Assembly: GCA_017935365.1 (NCBI GenBank)
Contig: JAGBHT010000027.1
Span: 1-64,000, forward strand
Reading direction: 5' to 3'
DNA: 64,000 nt
Source: Ruminiclostridium sp.
GTDB lineage: Bacteria > Bacillota > Clostridia > Oscillospirales > Ruminococcaceae
The notes beneath the pieces are model-generated. The model searched no databases. It was not told where the DNA came from and was given only the letters and a program-made list of their open reading frames with translations. Position 1 is the stretch's first letter. Every line of letters starts with the position of its first letter. The position numbers and the translations under genes are program-made. Below are positions 18,856 to 26,161 of the stretch, piece by piece.

Positions 18856-18899
18856 TTTAAAATCCTTTCTTTTTCTGTGCGAAATTCGCTATTTATTTT

Positions 18900-18928
18900 A
18901 TTATAACTTATTAAACCCACAATTGCAA
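18900..18928 (-). promoter_or_regulatory. sigma-A promoter of yajC
   Basis: Minus strand TTGCAA (18928-18923), 17-bp spacer, TATAAT (18905-18900). Confidence 0.8.
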
Positions 18929-18942
18929 GCACTTTTGTGTAT

Positions 18943-20226
18943 TTATTCAAATCTTATATCGGTAAATCCGAGCTTTTCAAGCGCCGTTTTACAATTCTTG
19001 ATCTCGTCCGCCGTTAAATTTGCACTGCCTGTTATTCCGGCTGAAATTTCCTTGTCACCGACCGTTTCCTTTACAAGAGTGAATATCTGGTTTACAGCTT
19101 TGACCTTATCCTTTTCTACCGTTGTAGTCTTGTCAGCCGATGTCTGGAGTTTTGTGCCGAGAAGCGACATATCCATAGTTACAAGCACTCCTGCGTCAGC
19201 CATCTTGTCCTTAGCCGACCATATTTCCGCAGTGCCGTCATATGCCGTAGCCGACATTGTAAGCAGTGCGTCCGCCTTTATCTCGACCGTTGCGGTAGCC
19301 TTTGCATCCTTTGCCTTCTTTGCGCAGGCTTCTGCCAGAGCCGCAAGCTTTTCACTTCTGTTTGCGCTTTGCAGATCCTTTGACAACAGCGAATAGTCAT
19401 ACGACTGGAAGTTCGGGAAGATCGTGTTTTCAAGCTCGATATCGGCAAATCCTGCCTTTGCAAGCTCATCACATATATCCGCATAATAGTTTACTGCGTC
19501 GGTCGAATAAGGCGTTGTCCACGGTTTACCGCCGTTGTCAGCCGCCGCGTCAAGCCAGCTCCAGTTTCCGTCCGTTATTATATATCCTGCGTTGTCGAAA
19601 AGATACGGCGTCTTTCTGTCGTACAGAGTTGTTATAGCCGCAACAGGGGTAATATCTGCCGCCTTGCATGCCTTTACTATCTGAGCCGCCGTCAGAGTGC
19701 CTTTATTTACGTCTGTATTGTCCTTTACGACCTTCAGCGAAGATTTATACAGCAGTTCGCCTGTTGTGTTCTTAAGTGTAAATACGACCGTGTTATAACC
19801 GCTGTCCTTTGCTGTGGCAAGGAACTTGGTCAGTGCGTCCTCGCTCTTCAGTGCGGTATCGGGTGCGACAGTCGCAAACGCCTTTGTCACCTCAGCCGGA
19901 GTATCGGAAGACGTGTTGTCCTTTGTCGTATCGTTACTGCTTGTATTGTCGGACGTGTTGCCCGAAGTGTTCGCCTGAGAATTGTCGTTCGATGTTTCGG
20001 GGAGCGATTCGGGCGGTGTCCATGCGGGTTCGCTTACCGATGAATTATCCCCGTTTCCGCCGAAGAACTTCATCAGCGGCGACGCTACCGAGTAACCGAC
20101 GAATACAAGTGCGCCGAGTATCACAACGAACAGTACGCCGTCAAATATCTTTCTGCCCGTGCTTTTACGTCTTTTGTACAGATTTCGCCTTGAACGTTTT
20201 ACCTTGAATCCTTTTTTTCTGCTCAT
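18943..20226 (-). CDS. anchored TIM-barrel glycoside hydrolase-like protein (DUF4015-like)
   Basis: 427 residues. A very basic N terminus (RSRRNLYKRRK) and one transmembrane helix (about 28-50) are followed by a Ser/Thr/Asn/Asp-rich linker and an extracytoplasmic TIM-barrel-like domain from about residue 110. Strand/loop patterns NTVVFTLKNTTGELLY, DITPVAAITTLYDRKTPYL and FADIELENTIFPNF match the DUF4015 putative glycosidase group. The gene begins 26 bases after rnfA, with TGGAGA as ribosome binding site, so it is probably on the rnfD-E-A transcript. Substrate unknown. Confidence 0.7.
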   Translation of the reverse strand: MSRKKGFKVKRSRRNLYKRRKSTGRKIFDGVLFVVILGALVFVGYSVASPLMKFFGGNGDNSSVSEPAWTPPESLPETSNDNSQANTSGNTSDNTSSNDTTKDNTSSDTPAEVTKAFATVAPDTALKSEDALTKFLATAKDSGYNTVVFTLKNTTGELLYKSSLKVVKDNTDVNKGTLTAAQIVKACKAADITPVAAITTLYDRKTPYLFDNAGYIITDGNWSWLDAAADNGGKPWTTPYSTDAVNYYADICDELAKAGFADIELENTIFPNFQSYDYSLLSKDLQSANRSEKLAALAEACAKKAKDAKATATVEIKADALLTMSATAYDGTAEIWSAKDKMADAGVLVTMDMSLLGTKLQTSADKTTTVEKDKVKAVNQIFTLVKETVGDKEISAGITGSANLTADEIKNCKTALEKLGFTDIRFE

Positions 20227-20252
20227 ATCAGTATCTCCATTTTAAGAAATTA

Positions 20253-20849
20253 TCAGATAGCACCTGTATTATATCCTGTCAGCGCATAGAATGCAAGTGA
20301 CATTATGCCGACAAATACCATCATTATCGGCATTCCTCTGAATGCTTCGGGGATAAGCGGCGAGTTGAGCCTTTCGTTTGCGACGTGAAGGAAGAATACC
20401 GCAATGAAAAATCCTGCCGCAATACCTACTCCGAATCCCATATACGAAAAGAAATCAGCGTGATATGTCGTGTTCAGAAACAGCGCACCGAGCACCGTTG
20501 CGTTGAACACCGACAGATGAACGTATTTCTTTATATTTCTGAATATTTTCGGCAGAAATCTCCATAGAAGAAGCAGACTGCCCGTATATACTATGCTCAC
20601 TATCAGTGTGTATATAAGCGGCATGACTACATAGAAATACTGCCAGTCGGCAAGCCACCCGTCAACAAAGAACGTGATACAGCTTGAAACCACGATAACG
20701 TAAGTTATGCCAAGTCCGAGTCCGAATATGCTTTCCTTTTTCCTTGACGCATAGAACGCCACGCTTGTGCCGAGCGCACGGGAGAATATCGCATTCTCTA
20801 CAAACATCGCAAGCATGGCGGTATTGATAAACAGTGCCAATTTATCCAT
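20253..20849 (-). CDS. rnfA: Rnf complex membrane subunit A
   Basis: 198 residues, six predicted membrane helices, matching RnfA/NqrE. It has the VENAIFSRALGTS helix that carries a conserved Cys in the NqrE/RnfA family; the place where that Cys would be expected should be checked, as VENAIFSRA lacks it. The start overlaps the end of rnfE by 8 bases, with AAAGGAG upstream. RnfA and RnfE are paralogues with opposite membrane topology and hold a Fe-S centre between them. Part of ferredoxin:NAD+ oxidoreductase coupled to Na+ or H+ movement. Confidence 0.88.
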   Translation of the reverse strand: MDKLALFINTAMLAMFVENAIFSRALGTSVAFYASRKKESIFGLGLGITYVIVVSSCITFFVDGWLADWQYFYVVMPLIYTLIVSIVYTGSLLLLWRFLPKIFRNIKKYVHLSVFNATVLGALFLNTTYHADFFSYMGFGVGIAAGFFIAVFFLHVANERLNSPLIPEAFRGMPIMMVFVGIMSLAFYALTGYNTGAI

Positions 20850-21612
20850 TGCTATGCTCCTTTGCTGTGTCGCTCTTATCGGCGATCATCACCTGCTTGC
20901 CGCCGCTTTCCGTGCTTGAGCGGAATGTCTGCTCTGCCGCCGCCTTGTTATGTTCCTCGCTGTTCTGTCTTATTCTGCGGTTACGCAGATAGTTATACAG
21001 CGCTCTGAACATTCCTGCCATGATTCCGACAAGTATAAATCCGCCGAAAGGCGATTCAAAAGCCGCGATCTTAAAATCAAACAGCTGTATTCCGGCAAAT
21101 GTGCCGAAACATATAATTTCTCTGAATCCTCCCGTCAGTACGCATACAATGCCGAATCCTGCCGCAAAGAAGATCACGTCGATTATCATTTTCAGCTTGC
21201 TTTCAAGATAGAAACGGCTCTCCGTTTTCGAGAATATAAGCGCATTCGTGATAATAAGAGGCATATATATTCCGATAAGCTCAACGGTAAGAGGAAAGAT
21301 CTGTTCCAGAAGAAGTACCGTCGGGATATAATAGACCGAGCCTACCAGCGCATATATAATTACTCTGAGCGTGTAAACTATCTTTTTCGGAACAAACGAA
21401 CAGGTAACGATCGTAAGGAACGATATTATCGCAAAGGCGAGCGCAATTACAACGCCTTTTTTGAAAGTCGTTGCGGCGATTATTACAGGCGCGTTTACAA
21501 TGCCCGTCATAAGCACGACATTCTGCTTTGCAAGTCCGTCTATAAGGTCACGGGTGAATTTGAAATCACTTTTCCGCGTCATTTCCGGTTTCAGTTGTTT
21601 TGCCTGAGCCAT
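20842..21612 (-). CDS. rnfE: Rnf complex membrane subunit E, extended C terminus
   Basis: 256 residues. The strong AAGGAGG 8 bases before the ATG at 21612 supports this start although it overlaps rnfD by 47 bases. Six helices, with NALIFSKTESRF and the usual RnfE core. The last 45 residues are a hydrophilic cytoplasmic tail after RNRRIRQNSEE that normal RnfE (about 200-210 residues) lacks. Expected to pair with RnfA. Confidence 0.88.
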   Translation of the reverse strand: MAQAKQLKPEMTRKSDFKFTRDLIDGLAKQNVVLMTGIVNAPVIIAATTFKKGVVIALAFAIISFLTIVTCSFVPKKIVYTLRVIIYALVGSVYYIPTVLLLEQIFPLTVELIGIYMPLIITNALIFSKTESRFYLESKLKMIIDVIFFAAGFGIVCVLTGGFREIICFGTFAGIQLFDFKIAAFESPFGGFILVGIMAGMFRALYNYLRNRRIRQNSEEHNKAAAEQTFRSSTESGGKQVMIADKSDTAKEHSNG

Positions 21613-22906
21613 AATGCGCCTCCTTTTCCGTTTCGCTGACTGCGTTGTCGGCAGTATTGTCTGTAACGCTGTTTTCCTTTGCGGTATTTTTCTTTTTTGC
21701 CACGTCTGATATTTTATCCGAGATATTCTCGAATACCGACTTTTTGTGACGTTTTACCTTTGTCACCTTATTGTCGATAGGAGGCATATTATAATTAACG
21801 GGTTCTATCATAATCTCCTGAGTATCCGAAAGCGAGGGCGTCTTGCCCTGTTTTACGTCCTTGGTCATACGTTCAAATGAGCCGAGGTTGTGCTTCAGAT
21901 ACCGCACGATCTGCTTTGTTTCAACAGAGATCACGAACGCCAGCTTGTCAAGATACAGCGACAGCGCATTCACTATCAGAAGAGAGAATACAAATATACC
22001 TTCAATATTGGCGGTGTTACGGAATATTACCGTTATTACACCAAGCGCAATGCCGTACAGTATCCTGCCGCCGTTTGTAAGCGGAAGCGTCTGCGGGTCG
22101 CTTGCAAGGAAGATAAATCCGAACAGTACAAATCCGCTTATAAACTGAAATACTACCGCGTCTGTAGCAGGCTGTACACTGCTTGTGAGATACGACAGCA
22201 AGCCCATAACCGCAATGCCGCCTACCGTAGCCGACAGCGAAACGCTTCTTCTGCATATAAGGCAGATACCGCTGACTATCAGCACAAGTATATGCGTTGT
22301 TCCCATAGGGCCTGCAAATCTGCCCATAAGTATTTCAAGCGGGGTAAGCGACGGCATAGCGCCGTTTTTAATAAAACTGCTCTCAATGCCGCTTACAAGC
22401 ACTCCCGCGTCACCGAATATTTCGGGCTGAGTGCCGAGCTGAGGATACATCAGTACTTGCGTGGGATAACATATTATAAGAAACGCGATCGCAACTGCCG
22501 CAGGGTTGAATATATAGTTGTCCTTACCGCCGAATATATGCTTGACGGTAATTGCAAGCACAGCGCCGATTATAACTATATAATATTCCACGCTTGCAGG
22601 CAGCATAAGCGCCAGCGCCATACCGTAGGCGATAGTCGATAAGTCCTTTACGCCGTATTCTTTCTTTGACAGAAAACAGCCCACCATATCGGTAAGTATG
22701 CAGGTAAGCACCGAGCAGGCGCATACAACAACGACACGCCAGCCGTAAAAGCAGGTTGCGATTACCGTAATAGCCAGCATGAAGAGTATCTGGTCGCCGT
22801 ATATACTGCGCGGTTTACGCAGTTTTTTCCGCGCCGCTTCCTTAGACATCAGCAAGGGCGCTTCATCTATCTTTTTCAGTAAAGCTTCATTTGTGGGTGT
22901 GTTCAT
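21566..22906 (-). CDS. rnfD: Rnf complex subunit D, extended C terminus
   Basis: 446 residues. RnfD/NqrB-type membrane protein: hydrophobic core from about 40 to 335 with FNPAAVAIA and FLASDPQTLPLT loops. The SLTPLEIL segment sits where covalent FMN is attached to Thr in the family (inferred). After the last helix there is a hydrophilic tail of about 110 residues, rich in Lys, Glu and Asp, absent from typical RnfD of about 310-340. First gene of a D-E-A cluster. rnfC, rnfG and rnfB are not in the window; the gene before it is a divergent mecA-like gene. Confidence 0.88.
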   Translation of the reverse strand: MNTPTNEALLKKIDEAPLLMSKEAARKKLRKPRSIYGDQILFMLAITVIATCFYGWRVVVVCACSVLTCILTDMVGCFLSKKEYGVKDLSTIAYGMALALMLPASVEYYIVIIGAVLAITVKHIFGGKDNYIFNPAAVAIAFLIICYPTQVLMYPQLGTQPEIFGDAGVLVSGIESSFIKNGAMPSLTPLEILMGRFAGPMGTTHILVLIVSGICLICRRSVSLSATVGGIAVMGLLSYLTSSVQPATDAVVFQFISGFVLFGFIFLASDPQTLPLTNGGRILYGIALGVITVIFRNTANIEGIFVFSLLIVNALSLYLDKLAFVISVETKQIVRYLKHNLGSFERMTKDVKQGKTPSLSDTQEIMIEPVNYNMPPIDNKVTKVKRHKKSVFENISDKISDVAKKKNTAKENSVTDNTADNAVSETEKEAHYGSGKTTETGNDAEK

Positions 22907-22967
22907 TACTTTATTATGTCCTTTCAGACCGGAAACTGTCTGTAAATCTGTTTATCGGAGGTGTCCT

Positions 22968-23519
22968 ATGCAAATTGACGACCTTGCCGGAAATACCGTA
23001 AAAATAACGCTTGAACCGTCTGATATGAGCGGTTATCATGTAAGGAGCGAGGATATATCGGGGCATTCCCGTGCCGCCGAGCTTGCGCTTTCAAGGTTGA
23101 TATCGGGGCTCAGCGAAGACCACGACCTCGGACTGAGCGGGGAGCGCCTGCTTGTCGAAGCATTTCCGAAAAGTAACGGAGGCTGTATAATCTATATCTC
23201 CTGCCTTAAGGGTGTTCAGAATAATACCGCCGTATCATCACGGGGGAGCGCCATTGTATGTACCGGGGCGATAAGCGACCTTGCGGCTTTGTGCAGGGCA
23301 CTGCGCAAAGCGTCGCGTAAGGCTCTGCTTTACCATTGCCGTGCGGATAACAGCTACCGCCTTATCGTATATCCGCGTTCGGATATAAAAGCGGTGCGCC
23401 GTATATCTGCGGAATATTCCGTTGCGGCATATACAGGCGACCTGCCTGTCGGCGATACCGAAGAATATTATGCTCTGCTTACAGATAAGGCGCTTGATAT
23501 TCTTCCGTCCTGTTTTTAG
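22968..23519 (+). CDS. MecA-like adaptor protein
   Basis: 183 residues. Start at 22968, behind GGAGGTGTCCT. The N-terminal half matches MecA/YpbH: KITLEPSDM in the substrate-binding domain and LLVEAFPKSNGG. The C-terminal ClpC-binding part is more diverged and short (B. subtilis MecA is 218). In Firmicutes MecA brings substrates to ClpC and helps assemble the ClpCP protease. Divergent from rnfD across 61 bp; overlaps the end of rpe by 4 bases. Confidence 0.72.
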   Translation: MQIDDLAGNTVKITLEPSDMSGYHVRSEDISGHSRAAELALSRLISGLSEDHDLGLSGERLLVEAFPKSNGGCIIYISCLKGVQNNTAVSSRGSAIVCTGAISDLAALCRALRKASRKALLYHCRADNSYRLIVYPRSDIKAVRRISAEYSVAAYTGDLPVGDTEEYYALLTDKALDILPSCF

Positions 23520-24163
23520 CGTATAGCGTCTGCCGCCGCTTTCATATCCTCTGCCTTGAAAAGATATGTTCCGGCAACAAGTACATTCGCACCGGCATTT
23601 TTGACTGTATCGGCAGTTGCGGCGTTTATTCCGCCGTCAACCTGGATATTCATTTTATCAAATCCGTTTTCATTGCAGTATTTGCGAAGCTCGGCAACCT
23701 TGTCGGCGCATTCGGGGATAAATCCCTGACCGCCGTAACCGGGTTCAACTGTCATAACAAGCACCATATCGCACAATGGCAGATAAGGTATGACTTCTTT
23801 CCAGTCGGTAGCGGGCTTTATCGCAAGTCCTGCCTGCATACCGTTTTCTCTTATAGTGGCAAGGTTTGCCTTTGCGTCGCCGTTACTTTCGAGGTGGATA
23901 GTCAGCATATTACTGCCTGCTTTTGCAAACAGCGGAATAAGCTTTGTAGGGTCCGTTACCATCAGGTGCGTATCAAAATATATGTCGCTTACCTTGCGCA
24001 TAGCGGCTACAACGTTATTTCCGTATGTTATATTATCAACAAAAACGCCGTCCATAACGTCGATATGGAGCCATTCGACCTGTGCGTTTTCAGTGCGGTG
24101 GATTTCTTTTTCTATATTTGCAAGATCACTCGCAAGCATTGATGCCGAAATAATAGTTTTCAT
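23516..24163 (-). CDS. rpe: ribulose-phosphate 3-epimerase
   Basis: 215 residues, full (beta/alpha)8 barrel. Visible family signatures: WLHIDVMDG with metal-binding His/Asp, DTHLMV, VEPGYGGQGF and VDGGIN. Interconverts ribulose 5-phosphate and xylulose 5-phosphate in the pentose phosphate pathway. Monocistronic by its own promoter. In many Firmicutes rpe sits with rsgA; not here. Confidence 0.95.
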   Translation of the reverse strand: MKTIISASMLASDLANIEKEIHRTENAQVEWLHIDVMDGVFVDNITYGNNVVAAMRKVSDIYFDTHLMVTDPTKLIPLFAKAGSNMLTIHLESNGDAKANLATIRENGMQAGLAIKPATDWKEVIPYLPLCDMVLVMTVEPGYGGQGFIPECADKVAELRKYCNENGFDKMNIQVDGGINAATADTVKNAGANVLVAGTYLFKAEDMKAAADAIR

Positions 24164-24201
24164 GCTTTCTCCTGTCCGTTTAAACCTAATTATACAGTAT
24201 A

Positions 24202-24230
24202 ATGATATATCATAACCGCATTTTCGTCAA
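24202..24230 (-). promoter_or_regulatory. sigma-A promoter of rpe
   Basis: Minus strand TTGACG (24230-24225), 17-bp spacer, TATCAT (24207-24202). Confidence 0.7.
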
Positions 24231-24270
24231 GTAAATGCAAAAAATTAACGAAAATTTCCGCAGAATAAAC

Positions 24271-24298
24271 AAAAAAGAGGCATACGCCTCTTTTTTTT
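24271..24298 (-). terminator. terminator of the dnaX-ybaB-recR-sseB transcript
   Basis: AAAAAGAGGC and GCCTCTTTTT form a 10-bp stem with loop ATAC, with long A and T tracts on both sides, so it can work in either direction. On the minus strand it lies 50 bases after sseB. Confidence 0.9.
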
Positions 24299-24347
24299 GT
24301 GTTGATTTTTCTGTGTAACGTATTAACCGTTAAGCCGTTTGTAATGA

Positions 24348-25151
24348 TTATCCGACCTTAACGTAGAAAGGTACTTTTTCCTTTGTTGCCTGCTTTGCGG
24401 CGGGCTGGTTGAAATTCATTACCATAAACGGCGCTTTTTCGTCGTTTATGTCTTTGAGCACCTTGTCGGTAAAGTCGCTTGCAAAGTCGTTGAACTTATC
24501 GTCCTCACCCTCGTAATCTACTATTATAAGACGGTTGAGCTGGTTTACCTTGCGCATATTCATTATATATGCCTTTTTTACGTCCCTGCGTTCGTCAAAG
24601 TATGTCATTATAGGCTTTGTTACGGTTTCGGGTACGCCGGTCACTTCATTTATAACGGTAAGCTCACCGTTGTTGAATCTCTTCTGATTGATATAGCGTG
24701 CGATAACTTCAGACTGCTGGGGTCCGCAGATTATATTCTCTGTGAAAGGATTGATAACAAAGCCTTTCATTGCGCAGTTGGGGGCGGAGAGCATAACCGC
24801 AAGATCCTTGTATGTAACGGCAAGCAGGAAGATCTTATCGGTGTCCTGAATGTTTTTGTGTAATGTTTCAACATCTGTGAACACCATGAAGTATCTTTCC
24901 TTCTGAGGGTTGGCAAGGCTTGAGAACTGAACCTTTATCTGGTTGTCCTTTTCTCCGGTCATATCGGTTATTGTAACCGGAGCAATGAGCTTTGCAGTCA
25001 TCAGGTTGTTTATATAGTCTTCCTGATCCTGAGGCGTTGTGTTTGTCTTTTCCTCGGCAGCCTTTTTCAGCTTTGTCATTATCTCAAGGAGTTTCGGGTT
25101 GGTTATTTTCTTTGTCTGTTCCTGTATTGCGTTGAGCTGTTCCTGTGTCAT
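24348..25151 (-). CDS. SseB-family protein
   Basis: 267 residues. A coiled-coil-prone N terminus (1-45) is followed by the SseB N-terminal domain (about 50-150, with YFMVFTDVETL and GFVINPFTENI) and a C-terminal SseB domain (about 160-262). E. coli SseB affects serine sensitivity; the molecular function is unknown. It begins 27 bases after recR and appears to be the last gene of the dnaX operon. Confidence 0.8.
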   Translation of the reverse strand: MTQEQLNAIQEQTKKITNPKLLEIMTKLKKAAEEKTNTTPQDQEDYINNLMTAKLIAPVTITDMTGEKDNQIKVQFSSLANPQKERYFMVFTDVETLHKNIQDTDKIFLLAVTYKDLAVMLSAPNCAMKGFVINPFTENIICGPQQSEVIARYINQKRFNNGELTVINEVTGVPETVTKPIMTYFDERRDVKKAYIMNMRKVNQLNRLIIVDYEGEDDKFNDFASDFTDKVLKDINDEKAPFMVMNFNQPAAKQATKEKVPFYVKVG

Positions 25152-25178
25152 TGTAATATTCCTTTCCCGAAGGTATAA

Positions 25179-25775
25179 TTATATTTCGTTGCGGTTTTCA
25201 AGCGCTCTCTGAAGTGTTACATCATCGGCATATTCCAGTGATGCGCCCGCGGGCAGTCCGTAGGCAAGCCGTGTTACCTTTACGCCGAGCTGTTTTATCA
25301 TTCGTGAAAGATATGTCGCGGTAGCTTCACCCTCAATGGTAGGACTGGTAGCCATGATCACTTCATCGGCGTCGGACAGTCTTGTCATAAGCTCTTTTAT
25401 CCTGAGCTGTTCCGGACCTATGCCGTTCATCGGTGACAGCAGACCGTGAAGAACATGATATACTCCGTCAAAGCCGCCACTACGTTCTATAGCGGAAACG
25501 TCCTTTGGGCTTTCGACAACGCATATCACTCTGTGATTTCTGCGGTCGCTGGAACAGATGTCGCACTTGTCCGAACTGCATATATTCTGACATTCCTTGC
25601 AGATCTTCATACTGCGTCTTGCCGAGAGTATGCCCTCGGCAAACTGCTCAACGTCTTCTTCGGGAGCGTTGAGTATATAGTATGCAAGGCGCTGTGCCGT
25701 CTTAAGTCCTATGCCGGGGAGCTTTGCAAATTCCTGCGCCGCCATTATCAGCGGCTGAGAATTATATTCAGCCAT
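25179..25775 (-). CDS. recR: recombination mediator RecR
   Basis: 198 residues: N-terminal helix-hairpin-helix (LPGIGLKTAQRL), a zinc finger (CKECQNIC...CDIC), a Toprim domain (VVESPKD, ATSPTIEGEAT) and C-terminal Walker-like end. With RecO/RecF it loads RecA on gapped DNA. Start and the ybaB stop overlap as TAATG, so translation is coupled. Confidence 0.96.
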   Translation of the reverse strand: MAEYNSQPLIMAAQEFAKLPGIGLKTAQRLAYYILNAPEEDVEQFAEGILSARRSMKICKECQNICSSDKCDICSSDRRNHRVICVVESPKDVSAIERSGGFDGVYHVLHGLLSPMNGIGPEQLRIKELMTRLSDADEVIMATSPTIEGEATATYLSRMIKQLGVKVTRLAYGLPAGASLEYADDVTLQRALENRNEI

Positions 25776-26125
25776 TAAACAAGTCCCGGAATGTTAACTC
25801 CGCCTGTAACCTTTTCCATCTCTTCGGCGCTTACTTCTTCGATCTGTGTGATAACAGCGTTTACGCCTGCAATGATAACGTCCTGAAGATCCTCGATAGC
25901 GTCCTTGTCAACAACCTCGGGGTTGAGCTTTACTTCCTTGAGTACCTTGGCGCCGCTCATAGTTACTTCGATCATTCCGCCTGCGGCAGAAGCTGTGAAA
26001 TCTCTTGCCTCAAGTTCAGCCTGTACACGCTCGATGTCTTCCTGCATCTTCTGAGCCTGCTTTATCATGCTGTTCATATTGCTTGCGCCTCTGTTCTGAT
26101 ATTCCTTGGGTAATCTTGCTTTCAT
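25775..26125 (-). CDS. ybaB: YbaB/EbfC nucleoid-associated protein
   Basis: 116 residues with a helical N terminus (MIKQAQKMQEDIERVQAEL) and the beta hairpin GGMIEVTMSG typical of the family. Dimeric DNA-binding protein, conserved between dnaX and recR in most bacteria, as here. Confidence 0.94.
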   Translation of the reverse strand: MKARLPKEYQNRGASNMNSMIKQAQKMQEDIERVQAELEARDFTASAAGGMIEVTMSGAKVLKEVKLNPEVVDKDAIEDLQDVIIAGVNAVITQIEEVSAEEMEKVTGGVNIPGLV

Positions 26126-26161
26126 TGTGATTTTTCCTTTCGTATCTTTAAGTCAGCCGAC

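Noticed and set aside
20950..22642. Long plus-strand ORFs opposite rnfE and rnfD
   Set aside because: Arg/Tyr/Lys-rich antisense frames of hydrophobic genes; no start signals.
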